Translations under genes and position numbers: made by a program | Shown: positions 52,861-61,612 of the stretch, piece by piece | Layout: the number at the start of each line of letters is the position of its first letter | Numbering within the stretch: the stretch's first letter is position 1 | The notes under the pieces: model-generated | The model's database searches: none | The model's input: only the letters and a program-made list of their open reading frames with translations | What the model was told of the DNA's origin: nothing | Assembly: GCF_900142215.1 (NCBI RefSeq) | Contig: NZ_FRAC01000016.1 | Coordinates: 93,117 to 157,116 of the forward strand | Length of the DNA stretch: 64,000 bases | Direction: 5' to 3' | DNA from: Anaerocolumna jejuensis DSM 15929 | Lineage (GTDB): Bacteria > Bacillota > Clostridia > Lachnospirales > Lachnospiraceae

Positions 52861-52908
52861 AAAAAAGACCGCAGCTTATCGGATTGATGAAGCAGGCAGT
52901 CTTTTTCT
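52861..52908. terminator. Bidirectional terminator (MerR / ferredoxin)
   Basis: A-rich aaaaaagac and T-rich gtctttttc form the outer stem with an imperfect interior. It separates the convergent MerR-like and ferredoxin genes. Confidence 0.65.
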
Positions 52909-52917
52909 TTGAATATA

Positions 52918-53085
52918 TTAAGCCTCAATAGCACCTGTAGGGCATGTAGCAGCACAAGCACCACAATCAAGACAGGCATCAGCATCGATTTCATAGTGGC
53001 TAGCACCCTCAGAAATTGCTCCAACAGGACATTCACCTGCGCAAGCGCCGCAGCTAATACATTCATCACTAATTTTATATGCCAT
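52918..53085 (-). CDS. Ferredoxin, 2[4Fe-4S]
   Basis: 55 residues from the ATG at 53085, which follows AAAGGAGG; the longer frame to 53115 is not used. Two CxxCxxCxxxCP clusters (CISCGACAGECP and CLDCGACAATCP) bind two iron-sulfur clusters. It is a low-potential electron carrier of clostridial metabolism, encoded alone. Confidence 0.95.
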   Translation of the reverse strand: MAYKISDECISCGACAGECPVGAISEGASHYEIDADACLDCGACAATCPTGAIEA

Positions 53086-53185
53086 AATTATGTACCTCCT
53101 TTTCAAATTTTTCATCTATTATTTTAATATAAACAGGCCTATAATACAAGTAAAATATACATAAACTTCGAAAAGAAATACTGCC

Positions 53186-53214
53186 TTGACGATAACATGC
53201 TCTTCGATTATAAT
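53186..53214 (+). promoter_or_regulatory. Promoter of the DUF1858 gene
   Basis: TTGACG and TATAAT with 17-base spacing; a near-consensus sigma-A promoter. Confidence 0.75.
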
Positions 53215-53272
53215 GTAATATGTAACAATACAGAAAAATAAGTAAGCTTTTAATAAACAAGGAGGAATTCAA

Positions 53273-53476
53273 ATGGCACAGGTATCTAAGGATATGACAA
53301 TCGGTGAAATCATTACGGTTGATCAGGGTATTATTCCTATTCTTTTAGCGTCAGGGATGCACTGCATCGGCTGTCCTTCTTCACAGGGAGAGTCTTTGGA
53401 AGAAGCAGCTATGGTTCATGGAATGGATGCAGATGAATTAATGGAAACAATTAATGAATACTTGGATAATAAATAG
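53273..53476 (+). CDS. DUF1858 protein
   Basis: 67 residues: MTIGEIITVDQGIIPILLASGMHC with the conserved G-M-H-C-x-G-C motif (GMHCIGCP), then SLEEAAMVHGMDADELMETI. The two close Cys residues suggest redox or metal binding. The family is common in anaerobes, often fused or near redox proteins; no reaction is known. AAGGAGG precedes the ATG. Confidence 0.88.
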   Translation: MAQVSKDMTIGEIITVDQGIIPILLASGMHCIGCPSSQGESLEEAAMVHGMDADELMETINEYLDNK

Positions 53477-53479
53477 ATA

Positions 53480-53520
53480 AAAAAAGATTCTGTAACAGCT
53501 TTTGTTACAGAATCTTTTTT
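53480..53520. terminator. Strong bidirectional terminator
   Basis: The 17-bp perfect arms aaaaaagattctgtaac and gttacagaatctttttt have a 7-base loop. It ends the DUF1858 gene, and mecA transcription from the other side. Confidence 0.9.
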
Positions 53521-53562
53521 GTTTATTTGATACTTCAAAGCTTATAGTGTCAGAGGGTTTTC

Positions 53563-54354
53563 TTATAACTGGGATAAGACCTGCACAGCCTTCCCTTTTA
53601 TAATTTGCTCAAAGTGTTCGTCGTAGTAGTAGGTACTTGCATAAGTGGTAGGTTCAAGCTTACCGTATTCTGATACGATATTGCATATCTTATTAAATTC
53701 CTCCGGCGTATGCTCGGATTTGGAAATCACAAGGTAATAAACAGAATTCAAAGGATTTTTATACAGTGTATTATAGCCGCTGTAGCAATGCCTGATTACT
53801 GCCGACAGCTTTTCGACCTCATCCAATGTTTTAAAGGAATATACTTTCATCAGATTGGTCTGATAGGATACGGATTTTGTTTCTGCCAGCTGTTCGGAAG
53901 GTTCTTCCTTATTAATGGATAAGGCCTCTGCCAGAGGTATAAAGTCCTCGTTATCCTCCGATGTGCCATCGGAGAGCAAGTCATCTATTTGTCCAAAGGA
54001 ACTGATAATCTCATCGGCATAAGAATCCTCATTATCTTCCTCATATAAATTGTCACTGTCATGATCGTCAGGTGAGAACTTAGAGAATCTTGTATCCAGT
54101 TCGTCAGGGTCTTCAACCTTTGTTATGACCAAAATCAAACATTCAGGAGAAACAGGTATTGCTTCTATCATCAACGGTATATCTTCTGCTTCAAATCCAA
54201 ACTCGTAATTAGCCTGCTGCATCATATCACGGAACAAGGCTTTTGCTTTCTCACTACCATAGGCTAGCTCGCTGATACGTAATTCCCGATCCACTAAATC
54301 ATCTCTGCTCAAAGTACAGCGAATCTGACGTTCGCTAATTTTCTCTATCTTCAT
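53563..54354 (-). CDS. mecA: MecA adaptor protein of ClpC
   Basis: Adaptor that delivers substrates to the ClpCP protease. The N-terminal domain has MKIEKISERQIRCTLSRDDL and MMQQANYEFGFE; the middle is acidic (DNLYEEDNEDSYADEII); the C-terminal ClpC-binding domain shows VYSFKTLDEVEKLSAV, GYNTLYKNPLNSVYYLVI and ILSEYG-like text. 263 residues is normal. The 460-base gap to the next gene contains only promoters; nothing else is seen in 54361-54731. Confidence 0.88.
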   Translation of the reverse strand: MKIEKISERQIRCTLSRDDLVDRELRISELAYGSEKAKALFRDMMQQANYEFGFEAEDIPLMIEAIPVSPECLILVITKVEDPDELDTRFSKFSPDDHDSDNLYEEDNEDSYADEIISSFGQIDDLLSDGTSEDNEDFIPLAEALSINKEEPSEQLAETKSVSYQTNLMKVYSFKTLDEVEKLSAVIRHCYSGYNTLYKNPLNSVYYLVISKSEHTPEEFNKICNIVSEYGKLEPTTYASTYYYDEHFEQIIKGKAVQVLSQL

Positions 54355-54731
54355 AGAATCACATCCTTTTCTATGTGCTGTCCTGCATTAGGATTTGGCA
54401 GCCGTGCAGGCATTCTATTGCTGTAATAGACTATGAGTGCTGCAACATTGATATAGTACTAGGTATTAAAGATAGCTATAGTGATGTTGTATTCAAAGTA
54501 TAATTTATTAATATTACTTAGTCAAGTGATTTTTTCCGCCAAATTCTTGGATTTTCGTACATATACAGTTTCTCCAAAATCGGGTTTTGATACACGAAAG
54601 ACGCTATAGGAATATCTTTTTTGTTAATTATAATATATGCTTTAAGATAACAAACATTTACTTTTTTTTATCTTAGTCATATTGACGAAGATATATAGAA
54701 AAATTTGTGAATTACAATGAATAAAAAAGGA

Positions 54732-54760
54732 TTGTGAATAACTGGGGATGCCGTTATAAT
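54732..54760 (+). promoter_or_regulatory. Promoter of the kinase gene
   Basis: TTGTGA and TATAAT are spaced by 17 bases, about 55 bases upstream of the kinase ATG. Confidence 0.6.
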
Positions 54761-54815
54761 AAAAGAGGAGTCCCTGGTATTTTTTTCCGTCATGAAACTG
54801 ATAAGAAAGGAGAAA

Positions 54816-56195
54816 ATGAACAAGCCGGTTTGGTTTGATAAATATCGTATTATAAAAGCCCTGGGAAAGGGCGGAAGCGCAGAAGTGTTTTTAGCAGAGC
54901 ATAGAAAGCTGGCTTCTCTCTGCGCAATCAAAAGAATTCACAAGGGGAACCCCCTTCACCAACAGCTCCTTCAGGAAGCTGTTATCTTAAAAAGTCTGTC
55001 ACATCCATGTATTCCAGTAATTTATGATTTTGAAGAAGATAAAGAATATTCCTATATTATAGAACAATATATGGAAGGTATTCTGTTAAAAGACTTCCTG
55101 AAAGAAGAAGGCCGGCTAAAAGAAAGCCTGGTAGTTTCTATCGGCACTTCTATCTGCAGCCTGTTTCTATATTTATATTCTTTGGACAATCCGGTCCTCT
55201 ATCTGGACTTAAATCCCGGAAATATTATTCTTAATAAGCTGGAAGTGAAACTGATTGATTTTGGCGCCTGTGTCTACAAGGAAAAAGCGGAAGAACGGAA
55301 ATTTTCACTGGGGACCAGAGGCTTTTTTGCGCCTGAATTAAAGACCGGCTCACCGGATGAGAGAAGTGATGTATATGCCATCGGAGCTCTTTTGTACTAT
55401 TTGATCATGGGAGGAGTGTCCTTTAAATCAGGATATTTTCAGCCCGATGCCGCTGCCAGGAAACTGTATTCGGCCGGACTCCTGCGTATTATTCAAAGAG
55501 CGTCAAGGTACCATTCTGCTTTCCGCTACCTTTCGGTTGCCCAATTAAATAAGAAATTATTATCAGAACAAAATCGGAAATTAAAGGGCGGTCATGCAAT
55601 ATCAGGGGAATCCATAAAAGTAGCAATCGCAGGAGTGCAGAGCAGAATAGGGGTTACACATCTGGCCCTGCTCCTTGCCGGGTATCTTAACAGCAAAGGA
55701 GTAAAATGCCTGTATATGGAGAAAAATCCGACGGGACATTTAAGGGCAATTTTAAACAGCCGGAAGGGCGAATTAAGAGCGGATGGTATCTGGCATCTGA
55801 AGGAAGGCTTCTTTCTCCCCTTTTCCCAGTTATCCACCACACCGTTGACAGAAGGCTTCCAGATTATCTTATATGACTTTGGGACAGCTTTTCAGGAAGG
55901 GAGGGATGAATTTAACAAAGCGGATATCAGGCTGCTGGTGGCAGGGACAAAGGACTGGGAAGTAGAAAGCTGGAAGGAGGCAGAGGATAACCTGAAGCCT
56001 GGCAGCAGTAAGATACTGCTTAACTTCTTAAGCGGAAAGCAGTTCAGGGATTTTTGCAGGGAAGAAAAGGACAACCCGTATTACCGGCAGTATAATTGCA
56101 GGTATTACCGCATACCCTATGAACCGGATCCTTTTTCGGATAATCTGTCCCAGGAGATGAAGGATTTTTTGGAGGAATTACTGGACAAAGAATAA
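54816..56195 (+). CDS. Cytoplasmic Ser/Thr-type kinase fused to a MinD/ParA-like domain
   Basis: ATG 54816 follows AAAGGAG; ATG 54792 has no site. Residues 8-260 are a Hanks-type kinase: glycine loop GKGGSAEVF, Lys39 in CAIKRI, catalytic loop YLDLNPGNI with Asp131, DFG with Asp148, and FFAPELK. The loop is unusual (YLD for HRD, Asn for the catalytic-loop Lys). There is no membrane or PASTA segment. Residues 268-459 start with VAIAGVQSRIGVTHLALLLAG, a MinD/ParA fold beginning in which the P-loop lysines are lost (GVTH replaces GKTT). The next gene encodes a paralogue of this second half. It has no known function; GH18 and CwlD-like genes follow. Confidence 0.75.
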   Translation: MNKPVWFDKYRIIKALGKGGSAEVFLAEHRKLASLCAIKRIHKGNPLHQQLLQEAVILKSLSHPCIPVIYDFEEDKEYSYIIEQYMEGILLKDFLKEEGRLKESLVVSIGTSICSLFLYLYSLDNPVLYLDLNPGNIILNKLEVKLIDFGACVYKEKAEERKFSLGTRGFFAPELKTGSPDERSDVYAIGALLYYLIMGGVSFKSGYFQPDAAARKLYSAGLLRIIQRASRYHSAFRYLSVAQLNKKLLSEQNRKLKGGHAISGESIKVAIAGVQSRIGVTHLALLLAGYLNSKGVKCLYMEKNPTGHLRAILNSRKGELRADGIWHLKEGFFLPFSQLSTTPLTEGFQIILYDFGTAFQEGRDEFNKADIRLLVAGTKDWEVESWKEAEDNLKPGSSKILLNFLSGKQFRDFCREEKDNPYYRQYNCRYYRIPYEPDPFSDNLSQEMKDFLEELLDKE

Positions 56196-56220
56196 CAGCC
56201 TGCCCCGGGGAGGTGGTAAA

Positions 56221-56901
56221 TTGCACATATTCAAAGAAAGCAAAAAGGAATACAGGAGCCTTGGCAGGCTGGTCATTGGCATAGCCGGCACACATGAAGG
56301 AGTTGGCGTGACCCATCTGGGGCTTATGCTGACCTCCTGCATCAGTGAGGGAATCGGGCTGAGCACCGCATTTCTTCACTGGCCGGACAGCAGGGACATC
56401 TGCCTGCTAAGAAACCACTTCTTTTCTGAGGATGAAGGCATATCCGGGAATAAGAACATTCCCGGGAAGGAAGGCATATGCAGAAGTGGACACTTGTTTA
56501 ATAGTGAACAAAGAGAAGAGTTTACAGTGTCGAAGGCTTCCTTTTATCCGGGAGTGGGAAAAGAAAGAATGGCAGAGATACTGGCTAAGGGCTATGACTG
56601 CATTGTGATGGATTTTGGAAATGCCTTCAAAGAGCATAGGGAGGAATTCCTGCGCTGTGACAAAAAGATAGTAGTCGGAAGCCTTACTCCCTGGAAACGA
56701 TACTGTCTGGAGGATTTCATTGCAGAATCTGAAATGATAACCGGAAGCTCCGACTGGATTTATGCCATAAATTTCGCTGCTGAAAGGGAGGTGGCTGTGG
56801 CGGCAAGAAGCCTTAACCGAAGAGTTCTTCCTGTTCCTTATGAGAGGGACCCGTTTTTTCTGTCACCGGGTGCCATGAACTTTACAAAGAACATTATATA
56901 A
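56221..56901 (+). CDS. Stand-alone MinD/ParA-like protein without P-loop lysines
   Basis: 226 residues from TTG 56221, set by the strong GGGGAGGTGG five bases upstream. VIGIAGTHEGVGVTHLGLML (18-37) has the shape of a deviant Walker A but with Val in place of Lys and His for the second Thr. DCIVMDFGNAFKEHREEF aligns with DFGTAFQEGRDEF of the kinase fusion partner, as do the endings PYERDPF and PYEPDPF. The two proteins are therefore homologous over about 190 residues. Nucleotide hydrolysis is doubtful. A role as the substrate or partner of the kinase is inferred from linkage. Confidence 0.7.
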   Translation: MHIFKESKKEYRSLGRLVIGIAGTHEGVGVTHLGLMLTSCISEGIGLSTAFLHWPDSRDICLLRNHFFSEDEGISGNKNIPGKEGICRSGHLFNSEQREEFTVSKASFYPGVGKERMAEILAKGYDCIVMDFGNAFKEHREEFLRCDKKIVVGSLTPWKRYCLEDFIAESEMITGSSDWIYAINFAAEREVAVAARSLNRRVLPVPYERDPFFLSPGAMNFTKNII

Positions 56902-57025
56902 ACATACTGCCCTTGGGTTAAGTATAACATATCACAAATGACCTGCTTATCCAAAAAAGGCAATAAAAACTGATACGGGAATAAAGGTCTGCATCGGGTA
57001 TCCTCAGTACATAAGCAGACAAATG

Positions 57026-57064
57026 GAAGGGACTGTCTAAGAATGGCAGTCCCTGTTCCTTTTA
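57026..57064 (+). terminator. Rho-independent terminator of the kinase operon
   Basis: The arms agggactg and cagtccct pair perfectly with flanking a/t pairs, followed by gttccttttat. The remaining gap to 57281 holds a TATAAT at 57132, probably the promoter of the GH18 gene; its -35 is poor. Confidence 0.75.
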
Positions 57065-57280
57065 TGGTATAATAGGCAGGACTTTTTATAAAAAAGTCGA
57101 ATTTCATAATGACGTTAGGAGAATTCAATGCTATAATAGTATCAGTTTAAACGCACTTACAGGAAGGAACTGCTGCAATGGCCGGTTAACAGTCTTTTCA
57201 TGCCGTATTTGGGGTATGGAATACCATCTGGCTTACTACAGGACAATTATGCCGCAGTCCCAATTCAGGAAAGAGGTAAT

Positions 57281-58987
57281 ATGAGAAAACAAAGGAATAT
57301 GACGGTGGCTGGAATAGCAATTGCACTGGTAATATTACTGATTATTATACTATCTGCCGTTGTAAGAAAATTCACTCCCAGCAACGAGCATATGGCATTG
57401 AAGGATTACTATCATGTAAAGGGTAATAACGTCCAGGTGGTGCTTCAGGATACGTTATATGAAAAACAAGGCATATTAAAGGACGGCCAGGTATATCTTG
57501 ATTATCAAACAGTAGCAGATGTCTTTAATAAAAGATTCTATTGGGATTCCAATGAAAATATTCTAAGCTATACAACCCCGACGGAAATTATAAGAGCAGA
57601 GATCGGCAACAGTTATTACAATGAGAATAACAGCCAGGTCAAGACAGATTACCAGCCGGTTATAATAGAAGATCAGACGGCATACGTAGCTCTTGATTTC
57701 GTGAAGCAGTACTCTGATTTGAATTATACTTTATATAAAGACCCTTCCCGTGTGGTAATTCAGTACAAGTGGGGAGATGCTCTTGGAACGAAGGTAAAGA
57801 AGAAGACCCAGCTAAGAGTGAAAGCAAGCATCAAGAGTGATATTCTGAAGAATTTAAAAGAAGGAGAAGAGCTTGCTTTAGTTGATACCAGTGAAGTAAC
57901 AAGCGGAAAATTTTATAAAGCCATGACCGTGGACGGTGTTATCGGATATGTGAAGGCAAACCATGTAGTAAAGCCATATTATACGGAGAAAAAGAGCAGC
58001 TTTAAGGCTCCCTCCTATTCCCACATAACACAAAACGGGAAGGTTAATCTGGTATGGCATCAGGTTACCGTTGCAGATGCGAATAATAATTTGATTCCTT
58101 TATTGGAAGATACCAAGGGAGTAACCTGTGTTTCACCCACCTGGTTTAAGCTTTCGGATAACAAGGGAGGAATTACCTCCCTGGCAAGTGAAACCTATGT
58201 GGAACGGGCACACAATCTTGGAGTGCAGGTCTGGGCTCTGGTAGATGACTTTAACAGGGACGTGGATAAGAAAAAAGTCCTTTCTTCCACCTCCACCAGA
58301 AAGAAGCTGGTGAATGAGCTTATTGCAGAGACTATCAAATATGGAATTGACGGAATTAACATTGATTTTGAAAATATCCCCAAGGAAGCAGGAGAGGATT
58401 ATATCCAGTTCATCCGTGAATTATCTGTAAAATGCAGAAGCAACGGGATTGTTCTTTCTATTGACAATTATGTCCCTGCCAGCTATAACTCTCATTATGA
58501 CTGGGAGGAACAGGGAGCAGTGGCGGATTATGTAATTATTATGGCCTATGATGAACACCACAGCAACTCAGAAGAAAGCGGCTCCGTATCTTCTGTGGGA
58601 TTTGTAGAGAATGCCCTGAGTGAGATAATTAAGTCCGTGCCAAAGGAGAGGGTAGTCATTGGTCTGCCCTTCTATACCAGGTTATGGAAGGAAGCCAAGA
58701 ACGATAGCGGTACTGTAAAAATCACTTCGGAAGCCTATGGAATGAAGGCAGCCGAAAACCTGCTTACCGATAACGGAGTCACCGCAAAATGGGATGACAA
58801 GACCGGACAGTACTACGGCGAATTTAAAAAAGAGGGTGCTCTGTTTAAGATTTGGTTAGAGGAAGAGGACTCTTTTGAAGCAAAATTAAAGGCAGTGGCA
58901 AATGGGGATGTTGCAGGTATTGCAGGCTGGAAACTGGGCCTTGAAAAGCATAATATCTGGAATGTCATTGCGAAATATATAAATTAA
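57281..58987 (+). CDS. GH18-family glycosyl hydrolase with SH3 domain (SleL/YaaH-like)
   Basis: 568 residues from ATG 57281, preceded by AGGAAAGAGGT; the frame upstream to 57200 has no site. An N-terminal membrane anchor (TVAGIAIALVILLIIILSAV) is followed by a copper-amine-oxidase-N-like stalk (about 50-170), a bacterial SH3 domain (about 175-235, TQLRVKASIKSDILKNL) and a GH18 barrel with the signature DGINIDFEN, in which Glu364 is the catalytic acid. Related clostridial enzymes cut spore-cortex or cell-wall glycan. Context with CwlD supports a peptidoglycan role. Confidence 0.85.
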   Translation: MRKQRNMTVAGIAIALVILLIIILSAVVRKFTPSNEHMALKDYYHVKGNNVQVVLQDTLYEKQGILKDGQVYLDYQTVADVFNKRFYWDSNENILSYTTPTEIIRAEIGNSYYNENNSQVKTDYQPVIIEDQTAYVALDFVKQYSDLNYTLYKDPSRVVIQYKWGDALGTKVKKKTQLRVKASIKSDILKNLKEGEELALVDTSEVTSGKFYKAMTVDGVIGYVKANHVVKPYYTEKKSSFKAPSYSHITQNGKVNLVWHQVTVADANNNLIPLLEDTKGVTCVSPTWFKLSDNKGGITSLASETYVERAHNLGVQVWALVDDFNRDVDKKKVLSSTSTRKKLVNELIAETIKYGIDGINIDFENIPKEAGEDYIQFIRELSVKCRSNGIVLSIDNYVPASYNSHYDWEEQGAVADYVIIMAYDEHHSNSEESGSVSSVGFVENALSEIIKSVPKERVVIGLPFYTRLWKEAKNDSGTVKITSEAYGMKAAENLLTDNGVTAKWDDKTGQYYGEFKKEGALFKIWLEEEDSFEAKLKAVANGDVAGIAGWKLGLEKHNIWNVIAKYIN

Positions 58988-59068
58988 ACGGTAACTACCG
59001 CAATGTGATTCATAGGGCAGGGCTTTTACTCATAGAATATAGTAAAACAACCTGAATGGATTTATATT

Positions 59069-59797
59069 GTGAAAAACCACAGAAAGCTCTACAGGAATTA
59101 TTTCCACATACTGTTTTTATGCTTTGTCTGCCTGGCAGTTTATACCTTGAATGATCCTTCCGTTGATGTTATGCAGAGGGAAACGAAATCTGGTAAAACT
59201 GACGGGCAGATAACTGTTATTCTGGATCCCGGTCATGGAGGGTTTGATCCCGGAAAGGTTGGGGTTAACGGAGCCCTGGAAAAGGACATTAATCTTTCGA
59301 TAGCCTTAAAATTAAAAAAGCTGCTGGAGCAGAACGATATTAAGGTAATTTTGACCAGGGATAGTGACAGCGGACTTTATAGCAGCAGCGACAATAATAA
59401 AAAAGCGGCTGACATGCGAAAACGGGTCGATATTATTAATAACAGCAGCGCTGTATTGGCTGTCAGTGTTCATCAGAACAGCTACACCAGTGAGGCAATC
59501 AAGGGTGCCCAGGTATTTTATTATACGAAATCCGGACCGGGCCAGGAATTTGCCAAGATAATGCAGAGCCAGTTAAAGGCAACCTTAAACGACGGAAACA
59601 GAAGAGAAGCGAAGTCAAATGATTCCTATTATATGCTGAGAAAAACAGAATGCCCCATTATAATTGTAGAATGCGGCTATCTATCCAACAGCATGGAGGC
59701 AAACCTTTTATTGGAGGAGGCTTATCAGGAAAAGCTGGCTTGGGCCATTCATCTTGGAATATTCCGTTATCTTAATACCATGGAGGGGAAAGAGTGA
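59069..59797 (+). CDS. cwlD: N-acetylmuramoyl-L-alanine amidase, CwlD-like
   Basis: 242 residues from a GTG at 59069; the ribosome binding site is weak. An N-terminal membrane segment (YFHILFLCFVCLAVYTL) is followed by an Amidase_3 domain with zinc ligands in DPGHGGFDPG (His), GALEKD (Glu), SVHQNSY (His) and the catalytic Glu in IVECGYLSN. CwlD makes muramic lactam in spore cortex; another Amidase_3 role is possible. The stop codon TGA lies inside the GTGAAAG arm of a palindromic repeat. Confidence 0.85.
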   Translation: MKNHRKLYRNYFHILFLCFVCLAVYTLNDPSVDVMQRETKSGKTDGQITVILDPGHGGFDPGKVGVNGALEKDINLSIALKLKKLLEQNDIKVILTRDSDSGLYSSSDNNKKAADMRKRVDIINNSSAVLAVSVHQNSYTSEAIKGAQVFYYTKSGPGQEFAKIMQSQLKATLNDGNRREAKSNDSYYMLRKTECPIIIVECGYLSNSMEANLLLEEAYQEKLAWAIHLGIFRYLNTMEGKE

Positions 59798-59877
59798 AAG
59801 AAAAGCACTTTCACACACATTATTTATAGCAGTACCGCAGACTTATCTGCGGTATGCAAAGGGAGTAGAGTGAAAGA
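59794..59877. repeat. Inverted copy of the palindromic repeat family
   Basis: Reverse complement of the 27.8-kb unit with about 85 percent identity by eye. A boundary hairpin GTGAAAG-N7-CTTTCAC (59794-59814), a core taccgcagacttatctgcgg (59833-59852), tatttatagc on the left and gagtagagtgaaag on the right. Its first arm overlaps the stop codon of the amidase gene. Confidence 0.8.
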
Positions 59878-59994
59878 ATAAAAACATGGTATTTAAAGGT
59901 ATATGGTGTTATAATGTAGCTGTTACGAATAAATATGAATTATTTGCATAAGAAGACCGGCAGTAAGAATGGAATTTCCGGTTTGGGAAAGCGT

Positions 59995-61050
59995 ATGGAT
60001 ACAAAAATTATAAAAATAGACAACGACCATATCGACAGCACAAAGTTAAAGGAAGCCGTTGATATATTAAAAAATGGAGGATTAGTGGCTTTTCCCACAG
60101 AAACGGTGTATGGATTGGGAGCAGATGGATTAAACAAGGATGCTTCCATGAAAATATACGCTGCCAAGGGAAGGCCCTCTGATAATCCTTTGATTCTTCA
60201 TATAAGCTCTATGAAGGCTCTTGATGATTTGACAAAGGGAGATTCTTCCCTTGGAAGAAAGCTGGCACAGGCCTTCTGGCCGGGACCGCTGACCCTTATA
60301 TTTAACAAAAGTGAAAAGGTGCCTTTGACAACAACGGGAGGACTTGATACGGTAGCCGTCCGTATGCCTTCCCATCCCATTGCCTATGAGCTTATCAGGC
60401 AGTCAGGTGTTTATGTAGCCGCACCCAGTGCCAATACCTCAGGAAGACCCAGCCCTACCACAGCGGGCCATGTAATTGAGGACATGGATGGAAGAATAGA
60501 CATGATAATCGACGGAGGCAAGGCGGATATCGGACTGGAATCCACCATTGTGGACGTTACCGGAGAGATTCCGGTAATTCTTAGACCGGGATTTATCACA
60601 CTGGAAGATATTGAGAGGGTTACAGGAGAGGCGGAATACGACAGGAGCCTCTTTCAAAAGCCGTCAACAGAAAATTTCAAGCCCAAGGCTCCTGGTATGA
60701 AATACAGGCACTATGCACCCAAGGGCCAGCTTACGATTTATGAAGGTGAAAGCAGGAATGTTATACAGGCAATCAATAAAGAAGCGGCGAAAAAGCAGTC
60801 GGAAGGATTTAAGGTTGGAATCATAGCAACGGATGAGACCCTGTCTTCCTATGAGAACGGTATTATTAAAACCATAGGCACGAGAAAAGATGAAAAAACC
60901 ATAGCCAGCGGCCTGTTCCGGTTATTGAGGGAATTTGATACAGAGCAGGCGGATTATATCTATTCTGAAAGTTTTTATGATAATCCTCTCGGACAGGCTA
61001 TCATGAACCGTCTTCTAAAAGCAGCCGGTTATCATATAGAGAAAATCTAG
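59995..61050 (+). CDS. L-threonylcarbamoyladenylate synthase (Sua5 type)
   Basis: Makes the threonylcarbamoyl-AMP precursor of t6A in tRNA. ATG 59995 (MDTKIIKID) fits the family start; the frame upstream to 59935 lacks a site, and the site at 59995 (GGGAAAG) is modest. Residues 10-200 are the YrdC domain with NGGLVAFPTETVYGLGADG, KGRPSDNPLILH, FWPGPLT, RMPSHP and the SANTSGRPSPT loop. The C-terminal Sua5 domain (about 230-350) begins at PGMKYRHYAP. 351 residues is normal for Sua5. A TATAAT at 59910 may be its promoter. Confidence 0.92.
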   Translation: MDTKIIKIDNDHIDSTKLKEAVDILKNGGLVAFPTETVYGLGADGLNKDASMKIYAAKGRPSDNPLILHISSMKALDDLTKGDSSLGRKLAQAFWPGPLTLIFNKSEKVPLTTTGGLDTVAVRMPSHPIAYELIRQSGVYVAAPSANTSGRPSPTTAGHVIEDMDGRIDMIIDGGKADIGLESTIVDVTGEIPVILRPGFITLEDIERVTGEAEYDRSLFQKPSTENFKPKAPGMKYRHYAPKGQLTIYEGESRNVIQAINKEAAKKQSEGFKVGIIATDETLSSYENGIIKTIGTRKDEKTIASGLFRLLREFDTEQADYIYSESFYDNPLGQAIMNRLLKAAGYHIEKI

Positions 61051-61088
61051 GAGAAAAGAAAATATATTTTGAATGAAAGGACGCCATG

Positions 61089-61150
61089 CAGGAATTCTTC
61101 CGGCCTGCTAATTTATGGCAATACCGCAAAAGTGGTATGTGACGGGTATA
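61089..61150. repeat. Decayed palindromic-repeat copy before ywlE
   Basis: The sequence atttatggcaataccgca, then ggtatgtgacgggtatatat, follows the left arm and right end of the repeat family with the core palindrome shortened. It abuts the start codon at 61154. Confidence 0.4.
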
Positions 61151-61153
61151 TAT

Positions 61154-61612
61154 ATGATAAAATATGAAAAAATTATATTTGTCTGCACTGGAAATACCTG
61201 TAGAAGTCCCATGGCAGAGACCATATATAGGAGTATGGAAACCAACAGTGATATTACAGTGACTTCCAGAGGGCTAGTGGTTCTCTTTTCAGAGCCCTTT
61301 AATCCAAAGGCAGATACGGTACTGAAAAATCATAATCTGGAATTGGAGGGACATTTCTCAAAGCCCCTTAAGAATTCCGATATTGACGAAAATACACTGA
61401 TACTGACCATGACAGAAAAGCAAAAGCAGAGTGTTATAGAAGATTTTAAGGATACGGGAAATATTTATACAATCAAGGAATTTGTCGGTGAAAGCGGTGA
61501 TGTGACAGACCCTTACGGGGGAACTCTCATTGATTATGAGGATTGCTATGTGGAGCTGGCAAGGCTTGTGAAAAAGACTGTTTATAAACTCAACGAGGAG
61601 GAAAATGCATGA
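61154..61612 (+). CDS. ywlE: Low-molecular-weight phosphatase, YwlE-like (protein-arginine phosphatase)
   Basis: 152 residues from ATG 61154; the upstream frame to 61115 is repeat-derived. The loop VCTGNTCRSPMAE has nucleophile Cys11 and Arg17; Thr15 replaces the Ile of tyrosine phosphatases, the residue that in YwlE selects phosphoarginine. The general acid lies in DPYGG. It overlaps rpiB by 4 bases. The operon order sua5-ywlE-rpiB matches ywlC-ywlE-ywlF of Bacillus. Arginine kinase McsB is not in the window. Confidence 0.85.
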   Translation: MIKYEKIIFVCTGNTCRSPMAETIYRSMETNSDITVTSRGLVVLFSEPFNPKADTVLKNHNLELEGHFSKPLKNSDIDENTLILTMTEKQKQSVIEDFKDTGNIYTIKEFVGESGDVTDPYGGTLIDYEDCYVELARLVKKTVYKLNEEENA

